A stretch of DNA of 64,000 bases, taken from an uncultured Pelagibacteraceae bacterium. Lineage in GTDB: Bacteria; Pseudomonadota; Alphaproteobacteria; Pelagibacterales; Pelagibacteraceae. The stretch is from NCBI GenBank assembly GCA_902528175.1, contig CABZRN010000001.1, positions 1 through 64,000 of the forward strand, in the 5' to 3' direction. Shown here in pieces: positions 7,984 through 16,156 of the stretch; positions within the stretch are counted from its first letter, which is position 1; every line of letters begins with the position of its first letter. Under the pieces are notes generated by a model. That model did no database searches. It was given only the letters and a program-made list of their open reading frames with translations, and was not told the DNA's origin. The position numbers and the translations under genes were made by a program.

Positions 7984-9876
7984 ATGGATTTTAAGGACTT
8001 ATACCAAAAATCTATTAACAAACCTGAGGAATTTTGGAAAGAAATTTCAGATGATATCTTCTGGTATAAGAAACCTACTAAAATATTAAATAAAAAAAAC
8101 CCTCCTTTCTATAAATGGTTTGAGGATGGAGTTACAAATAGCTGTTACAACGCTTTAGACATTCACATTGATGAAGGTAGAGGCGATAAAACAGCCTTAA
8201 TATATGACAGTCCTATAACAGGTAACAAAGCTAAATTCTCTTTTAAACAATTAAAAGATAAAGTTTCTAAGTTTGCAGGTGCATTGTCAAATCAAGGTGT
8301 AAAAAAGGGCGATAGAGTTATCATTTATATGCCAATGGTACCAGAGGCGGTAGTTGCGATGCTAGCTTGTGGAAGAATTGGTGCTATTCACTCAGTTGTT
8401 TTTGGTGGTTTTGCTTCAAATGAGCTTGCAAGCAGAATAGATGATAGTAAGGCAAAAGTATTAGTAACTGCCTCATGTGGTTTTGAACCTGGTCGAACAG
8501 TAGAATACAGACCTCTTGTAGATGGTGCATTAAAGCTTGCTAAGCATAAAGTAGAAAAGGTAATTTTTTTTCAAAGACAAGGTCAAGAAATTAAACTTAA
8601 TGCACCATTAGAAATAAGTTGGGAAGAGTCCTTATCGAATGCAAAAGATACAGATTGTGTAGAGATGGATTCAAATGAATTTGCATATATTTTGTATACC
8701 TCAGGCACGACTGGGGTGCCAAAAGGAATTGTAAGAGATATTGGAGGTCACATAGTTGCTCTAAAATGGACTATGAAAAATATTTATAATATTGATACTG
8801 ACGACGTTTGGTGGTCAGCAAGTGACATTGGTTGGATCGTTGGTCATTCCTATATTGTTTATGCTCCTCTATTTAAGGGGTGTACAACAGTATTGTTTGA
8901 GGGAAAACCTGTGGGTACCCCTGACGCTGGAGTATTCTGGAGAGTAATATCTGAATATAAAATTAAATCTCTTTTTACAGCTCCAACTGCATTTAGAGCA
9001 ATTAAAAAAGAAGACCCAGAAGGTAAATTTTTTTCTAAATATGATTTAAGCTCCTTTGAGTCTTTATTTCTAGCTGGTGAGAGAGCAGATCCTGATACTA
9101 TAAAATGGGCTGAGAACCTTTTAAAAGTTCCTGTTATTGATCATTGGTGGCAAACTGAAACTAGTTGGGCTATTAGTTCGAATTGCACAGGTATAGAAAT
9201 GCAAAAAACAAAATATGGTTCTGCTTGTAAGGCTGTCCCTGGTTATGATGTAAAAATTATTAAACCAGATCAATCTTTAGCTAAATTTAATGAGATGGGA
9301 GACATTGTTGTTAAATTACCTTTACCTCCAGGAACATTTCCAACATTATGGAACGCGGATAAAAGATACGAGCAAAATTATATGTCAAATTATAAAGGTT
9401 ATTACCAAACATATGATGCAGGACATATTGATGATGATGGTTATATTTGGATTATGTCAAGAACTGATGACATAATCAATGTTGCAGGTCACAGATTATC
9501 TACAGGCCAAATAGAGGAGGTTTTATCTGAACATCAATCCGTTGCTGAATGTGCTGTAATTGGAATAAAAGATCAACTTAAAGGTCAGTTACCTATAGGT
9601 TTGATCGCTTTAAAAGCAGGAGTTACAAAAGATAATGATACTATTTCTAAAGAGTGTATTCAAATGGTCAGAGATAAAGTTGGGCCTGTTGCCGCTTTCA
9701 AAATTGCGATTGTGGTAAAAAGACTTCCAAAGACCAGGTCGGGAAAAGTACTTAGAGGGACTATTAGAAAAATTGCTGATCAAGAAGAATATAAAATGCC
9801 AGCTACTATCGATGATCCAGCAATTTTAACAGAGATAACTGAGGATTTGAAGAAAAGTAATATTCTCAAAAAGTGA
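7984..9876 (+). CDS. prpE: Propionyl-CoA synthetase (AMP-forming, acetyl-CoA-synthetase family)
   Basis: Activates propionate, and perhaps acetate, to the CoA thioester through an acyl-adenylate. It has 630 residues, typical for PrpE. Features in order are the N-terminal ACS domain (FWKEISDDIFWYKKP), the P-loop-like YTSGTTGVPKGIVRD near residue 240, WWSASDIGWIVGHSY near residue 280, WWQTETSW near residue 390, and the C-terminal lysine motif TRSGKVLRGTIRKIAD near residue 590. The VRDIGGH stretch after the P-loop points to PrpE over Acs. It is divergent from proteorhodopsin. Its stop overlaps the GTG of the next gene (GTGA). No methylcitrate or methylmalonyl genes are seen nearby. Confidence 0.88.
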   Translation: MDFKDLYQKSINKPEEFWKEISDDIFWYKKPTKILNKKNPPFYKWFEDGVTNSCYNALDIHIDEGRGDKTALIYDSPITGNKAKFSFKQLKDKVSKFAGALSNQGVKKGDRVIIYMPMVPEAVVAMLACGRIGAIHSVVFGGFASNELASRIDDSKAKVLVTASCGFEPGRTVEYRPLVDGALKLAKHKVEKVIFFQRQGQEIKLNAPLEISWEESLSNAKDTDCVEMDSNEFAYILYTSGTTGVPKGIVRDIGGHIVALKWTMKNIYNIDTDDVWWSASDIGWIVGHSYIVYAPLFKGCTTVLFEGKPVGTPDAGVFWRVISEYKIKSLFTAPTAFRAIKKEDPEGKFFSKYDLSSFESLFLAGERADPDTIKWAENLLKVPVIDHWWQTETSWAISSNCTGIEMQKTKYGSACKAVPGYDVKIIKPDQSLAKFNEMGDIVVKLPLPPGTFPTLWNADKRYEQNYMSNYKGYYQTYDAGHIDDDGYIWIMSRTDDIINVAGHRLSTGQIEEVLSEHQSVAECAVIGIKDQLKGQLPIGLIALKAGVTKDNDTISKECIQMVRDKVGPVAAFKIAIVVKRLPKTRSGKVLRGTIRKIADQEEYKMPATIDDPAILTEITEDLKKSNILKK

Positions 9877-10820
9877 GAACTAAATTATTAATAACTGGAG
9901 GTTTAGGATATATAGGATCCTTTACAGCTAGATCCTTTTTAAAAAATAAAAGTATTAAAGCACTCTCTATAGATAATCTTTCAAGGGGTAACAATTTTGC
10001 TAATAAATTTTCTAATAATTATAAATTAGACATATCTGATAATCGTGTAAGAAAGATTGTAATTAAAAAAAATATCAATACTGTTTTGCATCTAGCGGCT
10101 TATACTTGTGTAAGAGAAAGTGAAAAAAAAAAACAAAAATATTTAAATAATAATTTCAAAAAACAAATAAAATTCATTGATAATCTAAAAAATACTTCGG
10201 TAAAGTATTTTATTTTTTCAAGTTCATTATCAATTTTTGAAAAAAATAAATTTAAAAAAAATGCTTCACCGTATTCTAAATACAAACTAAAAATTGAAGA
10301 ATATCTTAAAAAAATCTCATCCAATGATTTTAAAGTTTTAATCTTAAGATATTCAAATGTAATTGGTTCTGACCAGAACGGGGAGATCGGTGAAAAAAAT
10401 AATTATATAAGTCGAATTGTACCATCATTCTATAAGAATTTATTAGATAAGAAAAAAAATACTCTTTTTTTTGATTATAAGAAAAAAATTTTTCCATCAA
10501 GAAATTATATACATGTTTTAGATGTGGCTAATGTTAACTTAAAAATAATTCTTAATCACCAAAAAATAAAAAAAAAATTTTTGGTACTAAACGTATATAA
10601 TGTTAATTTTCACTCTAATTTTGAAGTTTTAAAGACGCTATCTAAAATTTTGAAAATTAAATATATTTTTAAACTCAAGCAAATAAGTAAACTGGAAAGC
10701 ATAAAACCAGTTTACAAATCTGGAAAAAATATATTTAAATATTTAAAGTATAAACCTAAGTTTAAAAATTTAAATCAAATGTTAAAATCGAATATTAAAT
10801 GGTTCAAAAAAATATATTAG
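9873..10820 (+). CDS. NAD-dependent epimerase/dehydratase (GalE-like SDR)
   Basis: Probable nucleotide-sugar epimerase of 315 residues. The Rossmann motif TGGLGYIGS is near residue 8, LHLAAYTCVRES near residue 72, FSSSLSIF near residue 113 and a YSKYKLKIE catalytic Y-x3-K near residue 133. The GTG start overlaps the prpE stop by four bases. The body is unusually rich in Lys, Asn and poly-A compared with prpE, and it is followed by a GT2 gene of the same composition. The two look like an inserted surface-sugar islet. The substrate (UDP-glucose or another nucleotide sugar) cannot be told. Confidence 0.75.
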   Translation: MRTKLLITGGLGYIGSFTARSFLKNKSIKALSIDNLSRGNNFANKFSNNYKLDISDNRVRKIVIKKNINTVLHLAAYTCVRESEKKKQKYLNNNFKKQIKFIDNLKNTSVKYFIFSSSLSIFEKNKFKKNASPYSKYKLKIEEYLKKISSNDFKVLILRYSNVIGSDQNGEIGEKNNYISRIVPSFYKNLLDKKKNTLFFDYKKKIFPSRNYIHVLDVANVNLKIILNHQKIKKKFLVLNVYNVNFHSNFEVLKTLSKILKIKYIFKLKQISKLESIKPVYKSGKNIFKYLKYKPKFKNLNQMLKSNIKWFKKIY

Positions 10821-11614
10821 TTTCAATCTTAATAAATAATTACAATAATAAGTTTTATATAAAAAAATGTATTCAAAGTTGCTTGGTACAATCATACGAA
10901 AATTTAGAAATAGTTATATATGATGACAATTCTAACGATGGTTCTAAAAAAATAATAGAAAAAATCAAAGATAAGAGGATAAAAAAAATATTTAATAAAA
11001 AAAAATTATATAAAACTGGGGCTTTAAACCAATTAGAAGGTATTTACAAATCTATTAAAAAATCAAAAGGTGAAATAATTTTTTTACTTGATGGTGATGA
11101 TTTTTTTTTAAAAAAAAAAATTAGTTGTATTACAAATTTATTTAATAAAGATAAGAATTTAAATTTTATACAAGATAGTCCCTATTATTTTTTTCCTGAT
11201 CAAAATGTCAAAATTAAAAAAAAATTAAGACATAAATTTTTTACGATACATACATGGCCATATTTTTTCCCAACAAGCACAATGTCATTTAAAAGAAAGT
11301 TTCTTGTTAAAATTCTTAAAGAAATAAGTTTTTCAAAAAGGAAATATCCAAGAATGTTTTTTGATGCTAGAGCATTTATTTATATGTATTTTTTTGAAAA
11401 TAATATTCTAAGAACGGATGCATATCTAACTATGTATAACCAAAATATCAAAGGTGATACTATTAGAAATTATAGTCGAAAAAATTTAGACTGGTGGAAA
11501 AGACGATATGAATATCACATGTTTGTTAATTTACTTTTTAAGAAAAAAGATAAATTACATTTCAAATTTTTGGATTATTATGTGACAGTTTTAATAAATA
11601 CCTTATTCAAATAA
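10799..11614 (+). CDS. GT2-family glycosyltransferase
   Basis: 271 residues with a GT-A fold. It begins VSILINNYNN, then IVIYDDNSNDGS near residue 42 and the metal-binding IIFLLDGDDFF (DGDD) near residue 97. The C-terminal half is rich in aromatic residues and lysine with no membrane helix. It overlaps the epimerase gene by 22 bases and the convergent dihydroorotase gene by 12. Poly-A and poly-T runs are extreme even for this genome. It probably builds a surface glycan together with the epimerase; donor and acceptor are unknown. Confidence 0.8.
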   Translation: MVQKNILVSILINNYNNKFYIKKCIQSCLVQSYENLEIVIYDDNSNDGSKKIIEKIKDKRIKKIFNKKKLYKTGALNQLEGIYKSIKKSKGEIIFLLDGDDFFLKKKISCITNLFNKDKNLNFIQDSPYYFFPDQNVKIKKKLRHKFFTIHTWPYFFPTSTMSFKRKFLVKILKEISFSKRKYPRMFFDARAFIYMYFFENNILRTDAYLTMYNQNIKGDTIRNYSRKNLDWWKRRYEYHMFVNLLFKKKDKLHFKFLDYYVTVLINTLFK

Positions 11615-12907
11615 TAATGGTTGACCAGTTGGATCGCCAATTATTTTATCATCTTTCATCTTTATCTCGCCATTAATAATTGTTCCAACTGGCTTACCTT
11701 TAAAAGAATATCCATGATATGGAGTCCATTTACATTTGCTTTGCATATCTTTATCATCAATGGTGATTTTTCTTTTTAAATCTACAATTGTAAAATCAGC
11801 ATCAAAATCTTTTTTTATGTATCCTTTGTTTTTAATTCCAAATATTTTAACAGGGTTTTCACAAATAAATCTCATTAATTGGTCTAATTTTAGCTTTCCG
11901 TTGTTTATATGATTTAACATTACAGGTAACAATGTTTGTACACCAGGCATACCTGAAGGTGAGTCTGGGTAAGGTTTGTCTTTATTAGCTTTTAAGTGTG
12001 GTGCATGATCTGAACCAATTGTATCATTATAATTATTTTTTATTGCATACCACAAACGATCTTGATGAGTTTTGTCTCTTATGGGTGGATTCATTTGAGC
12101 GTAAGTGCCAATTTTATCATAACAATCAGGAGCATGAAAAGTTAGATGTTGAGGCGTTATTTCAAAAGTTATATTGCCCTTATTTTGAGATAAAAAATCT
12201 ATTTCTTCTTTTGTAGTAATATGAAGTATATGTGCTTTTTTATTAAATCTCTTTGCAATTTTGACAATTTTTCTAGTAGAGGAAATAGCCACTTCTTCAT
12301 TTCTCCAAACAGGATGTGTTTTAACATTACCCTTTTCAATTAATTTTTTTCTTAGTTTTAAAATTTCTTCATCTTCCGAATGCACGGCAACTACTTTCGA
12401 TGCGTGTTTAAAAACTTTTTCTATATCATCTTCTTTATTTACTAACAAATTTCCTGTTGAGGATCCTGCGAAAAGTTTAATTCCACAACATCCTTTTAAA
12501 TCTTTTAATTTTTCTAGGGTTTCATAATTTTCAGCTGTAGCTCCAAAAAAAAATGCGTGATTACAGAACATTTTTTTTGCAATGTTTATTTTTTTTTCAA
12601 ATTCCTCAAAATTTGTAGTAGGCGGTTTTGTATTTGGCATCTCAAAAACCGATGTTATGCCTCCCATAACAGCCGCTTTACTCCCAGAATTAAGATCTTC
12701 AGTATCTGTTGAGCCCGGCTCTCTAAAATGAACCTGTGTATCAATGCAACCAGGAAGCACTGTTAAATTTTCCGCTTCAAAAGTTTCTTTCGACTCTTCT
12801 TTTGAACTACCAATATCAACTATTTTGCCTTTTTTGATGCCAATATCCTGTTTTTCTAATTTTCCATCAATAAAACAAATACCGTTTATAATTTTTAAAT
12901 CTAACAT
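11603..12907 (-). CDS. pyrC: Dihydroorotase (PyrC-like amidohydrolase)
   Basis: Third step of pyrimidine synthesis, closing carbamoyl-aspartate to dihydroorotate. It has 434 residues, typical of class I enzymes. It shows LPGCIDTQVHFREPG near residue 55, MPNTKPPT near residue 93, GIKLFAGSSTG near residue 140, VAVHSED and HILHITT for metal ligands, and TIGSDHAPH near residue 300. The usual H-x-H zinc pair reads Q-V-H here. I recall this form from alphaproteobacterial dihydroorotase-like proteins, so it may be a subclass rather than damage. It is divergent from ygfZ and overlaps the convergent GT2 gene by 12 bases. Confidence 0.83.
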   Translation of the reverse strand: MLDLKIINGICFIDGKLEKQDIGIKKGKIVDIGSSKEESKETFEAENLTVLPGCIDTQVHFREPGSTDTEDLNSGSKAAVMGGITSVFEMPNTKPPTTNFEEFEKKINIAKKMFCNHAFFFGATAENYETLEKLKDLKGCCGIKLFAGSSTGNLLVNKEDDIEKVFKHASKVVAVHSEDEEILKLRKKLIEKGNVKTHPVWRNEEVAISSTRKIVKIAKRFNKKAHILHITTKEEIDFLSQNKGNITFEITPQHLTFHAPDCYDKIGTYAQMNPPIRDKTHQDRLWYAIKNNYNDTIGSDHAPHLKANKDKPYPDSPSGMPGVQTLLPVMLNHINNGKLKLDQLMRFICENPVKIFGIKNKGYIKKDFDADFTIVDLKRKITIDDKDMQSKCKWTPYHGYSFKGKPVGTIINGEIKMKDDKIIGDPTGQPLLFE

Positions 12908-12951
12908 TATTTCAAAAATCTTATTATATTATAAAATATAAGTTATCAATT

Positions 12952-13845
12952 ATGATTAATGAAAAATTTGTATTTATTCTAGAGGACAGAGGTGTTTTAT
13001 ACATAAGTGGATCTGATACAAATGAGTTTCTTCAAAATTTAATAACTAACGACATATATAAAGTTAATGACAAAAACAGTTGTTACGCCTCATTATTAAC
13101 ACCTCAGGGTAAGTTTTTGTATGACTTCATAGTTGTAAAACATAAAAACGGTTTTTTTTTAGATTGCGAAAAAAGTATTTCAGAAGAACTATATAAAAAA
13201 ATTGTTTCTTATAAATTGAGATCTAAAGTAGAGATTTTAAATTTGAGTAACGAATTTGTGGTTGCCGCTTTTTCTCGCTCTAAATTTTTAGAAATTGAAG
13301 GAACACAAGACTTGACTGGTTTCACCTCTAAATATAGGGAGGATCCTGTTTTTTTAGATCCCAGAAATAAACAATTAGGTGGAAGATTAATAATTAATTT
13401 AGAGAAATTATATTTATCTTTAAAAAAATTAAATCTCAAATCAGAGGATCCTAAGATATATTATGATTATAGTTTCAATCTGGGAATTCCTCAATCACAA
13501 ACAAATTTTTTAAAAGAAAAATTATTTGGAATTGAATGTAATTTTGAGGAGTTAAATGCAATAGATTTTAAAAAAGGGTGTTATATAGGACAAGAAAATA
13601 CCTCAAGAATAAAACTTAAAAACAAATTAAATAAAAGACTTCTACCTTTTAAAATTTTAAATGGCTCATTATCAAAAGATGATAAAATTACCTACGAAAA
13701 AAAAGAGATTGGAAAGGCTTTGATACCAAATAAATATAATTTTGGTCTAGTTAAATTAAATAACGATATTTTTAGCTTTGATAAAATTTTTAAATGCGGA
13801 AATGCAGAAATTAAATTCTTTAAACCTGATTGGCTTAATTTATGA
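12952..13845 (+). CDS. ygfZ: Folate-binding YgfZ/GcvT-like protein
   Basis: Folate-dependent helper in the assembly or repair of some Fe-S enzymes. It has 297 residues with the GcvT-like fold. The signature KGCYIGQENTSR is near residue 207 and contains the conserved cysteine. The N-terminus has the usual VLYISGSDTNEFLQNLITNDI. It is divergent from pyrC, a familiar alphaproteobacterial arrangement, and its stop overlaps the ATG of the cupin gene. The tail after the signature is short. Confidence 0.9.
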   Translation: MINEKFVFILEDRGVLYISGSDTNEFLQNLITNDIYKVNDKNSCYASLLTPQGKFLYDFIVVKHKNGFFLDCEKSISEELYKKIVSYKLRSKVEILNLSNEFVVAAFSRSKFLEIEGTQDLTGFTSKYREDPVFLDPRNKQLGGRLIINLEKLYLSLKKLNLKSEDPKIYYDYSFNLGIPQSQTNFLKEKLFGIECNFEELNAIDFKKGCYIGQENTSRIKLKNKLNKRLLPFKILNGSLSKDDKITYEKKEIGKALIPNKYNFGLVKLNNDIFSFDKIFKCGNAEIKFFKPDWLNL

Positions 13846-14186
13846 AAAAAAGGCTAATAACAAAAAATTCTAAAATTAAATTTAAACAATTTGATAATTG
13901 TGGAAATGTTTTTAAAGGTATGGATTGGCACAAAGCAACTTATGACAAAAAAATAGGCCAAGGAAGTTATATACTAAAATTAAAACCTAATACTAGAACT
14001 CCTTATTACAAACATAGTAATTACGAAAAGTTTTATATTTTAGATGGACAATTAATTGATAAAGATAATACTAAGTTAAATAAGGGAGACTTTGTAAGTT
14101 ATAAACCTGGCTCTCATCATTCATCTTATACAAAAACAGGTTGTAAACTTTTAGTTTATATAAGAAAAAAAAATAAAGTATTATAA
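13842..14186 (+). CDS. Small cupin-domain protein
   Basis: 114 residues forming one beta-barrel cupin. GMDWHKATYDKKIGQGSY leads into the barrel. The two cupin motifs are visible as PNTRTPYYKHSNYEKFYILDG near residue 50 and KGDFVSYKPGSHHS near residue 85, with possible metal-binding His/Glu. It resembles ChrR-type cupins. The ATG overlaps the ygfZ stop (ATGA), so the two are translated together. No reaction can be assigned. It ends five bases from the 3' end of a convergent tRNA. Confidence 0.75.
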   Translation: MKKRLITKNSKIKFKQFDNCGNVFKGMDWHKATYDKKIGQGSYILKLKPNTRTPYYKHSNYEKFYILDGQLIDKDNTKLNKGDFVSYKPGSHHSSYTKTGCKLLVYIRKKNKVL

Positions 14187-14191
14187 ATTTT

Positions 14192-14277
14192 TGGTGCGGC
14201 CGGAGAGACTCGAACTCTCATGGGGAAGCCCCACTTGGCCCTCAACCAAGCCTGTCTACCAGTTTCAGCACGGCCGC
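14192..14277 (-). tRNA. tRNA-Leu (anticodon GAG)
   Basis: The minus strand folds as a class II tRNA. The acceptor stem GCGGCCG pairs with CGGCCGC. The anticodon stem is CTTGG/CCAAG with loop TTGAGGG, giving anticodon GAG. A long variable arm (GTGGGGCTTCCCCAT) and the T arm GAGAGTTCGAGTCTCTC follow. The 3' CCA is encoded. Its 3' end lies five bases from the end of the convergent cupin gene, leaving no room for a separate terminator. Confidence 0.95.
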
Positions 14278-14331
14278 ATATGCGTCACATTAATTGAATG
14301 ACAATCTTCTTTCAAGTTGATAGGATTAAGT

Positions 14332-15321
14332 ATGGAATTTAACTCAGAAGTAAAAAAAGCAACTAATCTAATTTACGAAAAAATATCCGACATAATGCCA
14401 GAAATAGAGTGGTCTACTCATGCTCCATATATTTATGAAATTAACAAACTAAAAAAAGAAAAAAATGCTGTAATACTTGCTCATAATTATCAGACTCCAG
14501 AAATTTATCACGGTATCTCAGACTTTTCTGCTGACTCTTTGGCGCTTGCAGTTGAAGCAGCAAAAACAAAAGCTGACATTATTGTTATGTGTGGAGTACA
14601 CTTCATGGCTGAAACAGCAAAGTTAATGAGTCCAAACAAAAAAGTTTTGTTACCTGATATGCGTGCTGGCTGCTCATTATCTTCCTCAATAACAGGAGCA
14701 GATGTTAGAAAATTAAAAAAACAATATCCAGGTGTTCCGGTTGTTTCATATGTAAATACCTCTGCAGATGTTAAAGCAGAGACTGATGTCTGCTGTACTT
14801 CTGCCAACGCTGTAAAGATAGTAAATTCCCTAGGTGTTAAAAAAGTTATTTTTTTACCTGATGATTATCTTGCTAAATATGTGGCAACTCAGACAGATGT
14901 TGAGATAATTTCTTGGAAAGGTACTTGTGAGGTACATGAACAATTCAACGATCAAGAAATAAATGAAATTAGAAAAAATAATCCTGGCATTAAAGTAATC
15001 GCTCACCCTGAATGTCCACCAGATGTTATTAACGCAAGTGATTTTACTGGCTCAACTAGTGGTATGATAAAGTATGTAAAGGAAAACCAGCCAGAGAAGG
15101 TTATGATGGTTACGGAATGCTCAATGAGTGACAATGTCCAAGTTGATAACCCTAATGTAAAATTTATAAAACCTTGTAACTTATGTCCACATATGAAGAG
15201 AATAACTCTTCCAAAAATTTTAGATTGTTTAAAAAACGAAACGAACGAAATTTTAATGTCCAAAGAGACAATAGAAAAAGCTAGAAAATCTGTTGAAAGA
15301 ATGACTGAAATTGGTCGTTAG
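14332..15321 (+). CDS. nadA: Quinolinate synthase A
   Basis: 4Fe-4S enzyme condensing iminoaspartate with dihydroxyacetone phosphate to quinolinate in NAD synthesis. About 329 residues from the ATG at 14332. That ATG is preceded six bases away by AGGA and is preferred to the tracked TTG at 14317. Cluster cysteines are visible in IVMCGVHFMAETAK, GTCEVHEQF and CNLCPHMKR. NYQTPEIYH and SYVNTSADVKA are further family motifs. It overlaps or abuts nadC. An L-aspartate oxidase gene (nadB) is not in the window. Confidence 0.94.
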   Translation: MEFNSEVKKATNLIYEKISDIMPEIEWSTHAPYIYEINKLKKEKNAVILAHNYQTPEIYHGISDFSADSLALAVEAAKTKADIIVMCGVHFMAETAKLMSPNKKVLLPDMRAGCSLSSSITGADVRKLKKQYPGVPVVSYVNTSADVKAETDVCCTSANAVKIVNSLGVKKVIFLPDDYLAKYVATQTDVEIISWKGTCEVHEQFNDQEINEIRKNNPGIKVIAHPECPPDVINASDFTGSTSGMIKYVKENQPEKVMMVTECSMSDNVQVDNPNVKFIKPCNLCPHMKRITLPKILDCLKNETNEILMSKETIEKARKSVERMTEIGR

Positions 15322-15325
15322 TTCA

Positions 15326-16156
15326 GTGCAAAAAATTAACCAAAAATATATAAATAATTTAGTTCTTAAAGCTCTTGAAGAAGATTTAAAACCAAATGGT
15401 GACATAACAACAAAACTTTTAAATTCGAAGAATAAAATAGTTCAAGCTAAAATAATATCAAAACAGAGTGGAATAATATCTGGTACTAATTTTTGCAAGG
15501 CAGCTTTCAAACTTTTGGAAAGAAAAAGTAAATTTTTACAGAGAATTAAAGATGGTAAAAAAGTTAAAAGAAATCAAATTATTGCTGAAATAACTGCAAA
15601 AACAAAAACGATTTTGATTGCTGAGAGAACCGCTCTTAATTTTCTTAATCATGCCTCAGGTATTTCAACCATCACAAATAAATATGTTAGCAAAGTTAAA
15701 AATAAAACGAAAATTTGTTGCACAAGAAAAACAACACCAAATTTAAGATTGTTAGAAAAATACGCTGTTAGAAAAGGTGGTGGGTATAATCATAGATATA
15801 ATCTAAGTGATGAAGTGCTTATAAAAGAAAATCATTTTAAATCAGAGACATCATTAAGAAATATCATAAAAAAATCTTTAAAAAATAAAAAAAAAGTAAC
15901 AGTTGAAATCGAAAATTCGAGACAATTAAATAATGTTTTGGGTCTAAAATTTGATAGGATTTTATTTGATAATGTAAGTCTTACTCAATTAAAAAAATAT
16001 TTAAAAATTTGCAAGGGTAAATATGAAACTGAGTATTCTGGAAACGCTAACTTAAAAAATATAACAAAAATTAGTAAAACTGGCGTAAACAGAATCTCAG
16101 TTGGTTCAATTACACATAGTGCAAAAAGTTTCGATAGTAGTTTGCTTATTTTTTAA
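15326..16156 (+). CDS. nadC: Nicotinate-nucleotide pyrophosphorylase (quinolinate phosphoribosyltransferase)
   Basis: Converts quinolinate and PRPP to nicotinate mononucleotide, the step after NadA. About 276 residues. EEDLKPNGDITT near the N-terminus, AERTALNFLNHASGI near residue 98, CTRKTTPNLR near residue 130 and VRKGGGYNHRYNL near residue 145 are diagnostic. The start is unsure: the track uses a TTG at 15311 that overlaps the nadA stop, but a GTG at 15326 fits the family N-terminus equally well and is chosen here. Neither has a Shine-Dalgarno site. It overlaps the convergent ppdK by 11 bases. Confidence 0.92.
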   Translation: MQKINQKYINNLVLKALEEDLKPNGDITTKLLNSKNKIVQAKIISKQSGIISGTNFCKAAFKLLERKSKFLQRIKDGKKVKRNQIIAEITAKTKTILIAERTALNFLNHASGISTITNKYVSKVKNKTKICCTRKTTPNLRLLEKYAVRKGGGYNHRYNLSDEVLIKENHFKSETSLRNIIKKSLKNKKKVTVEIENSRQLNNVLGLKFDRILFDNVSLTQLKKYLKICKGKYETEYSGNANLKNITKISKTGVNRISVGSITHSAKSFDSSLLIF

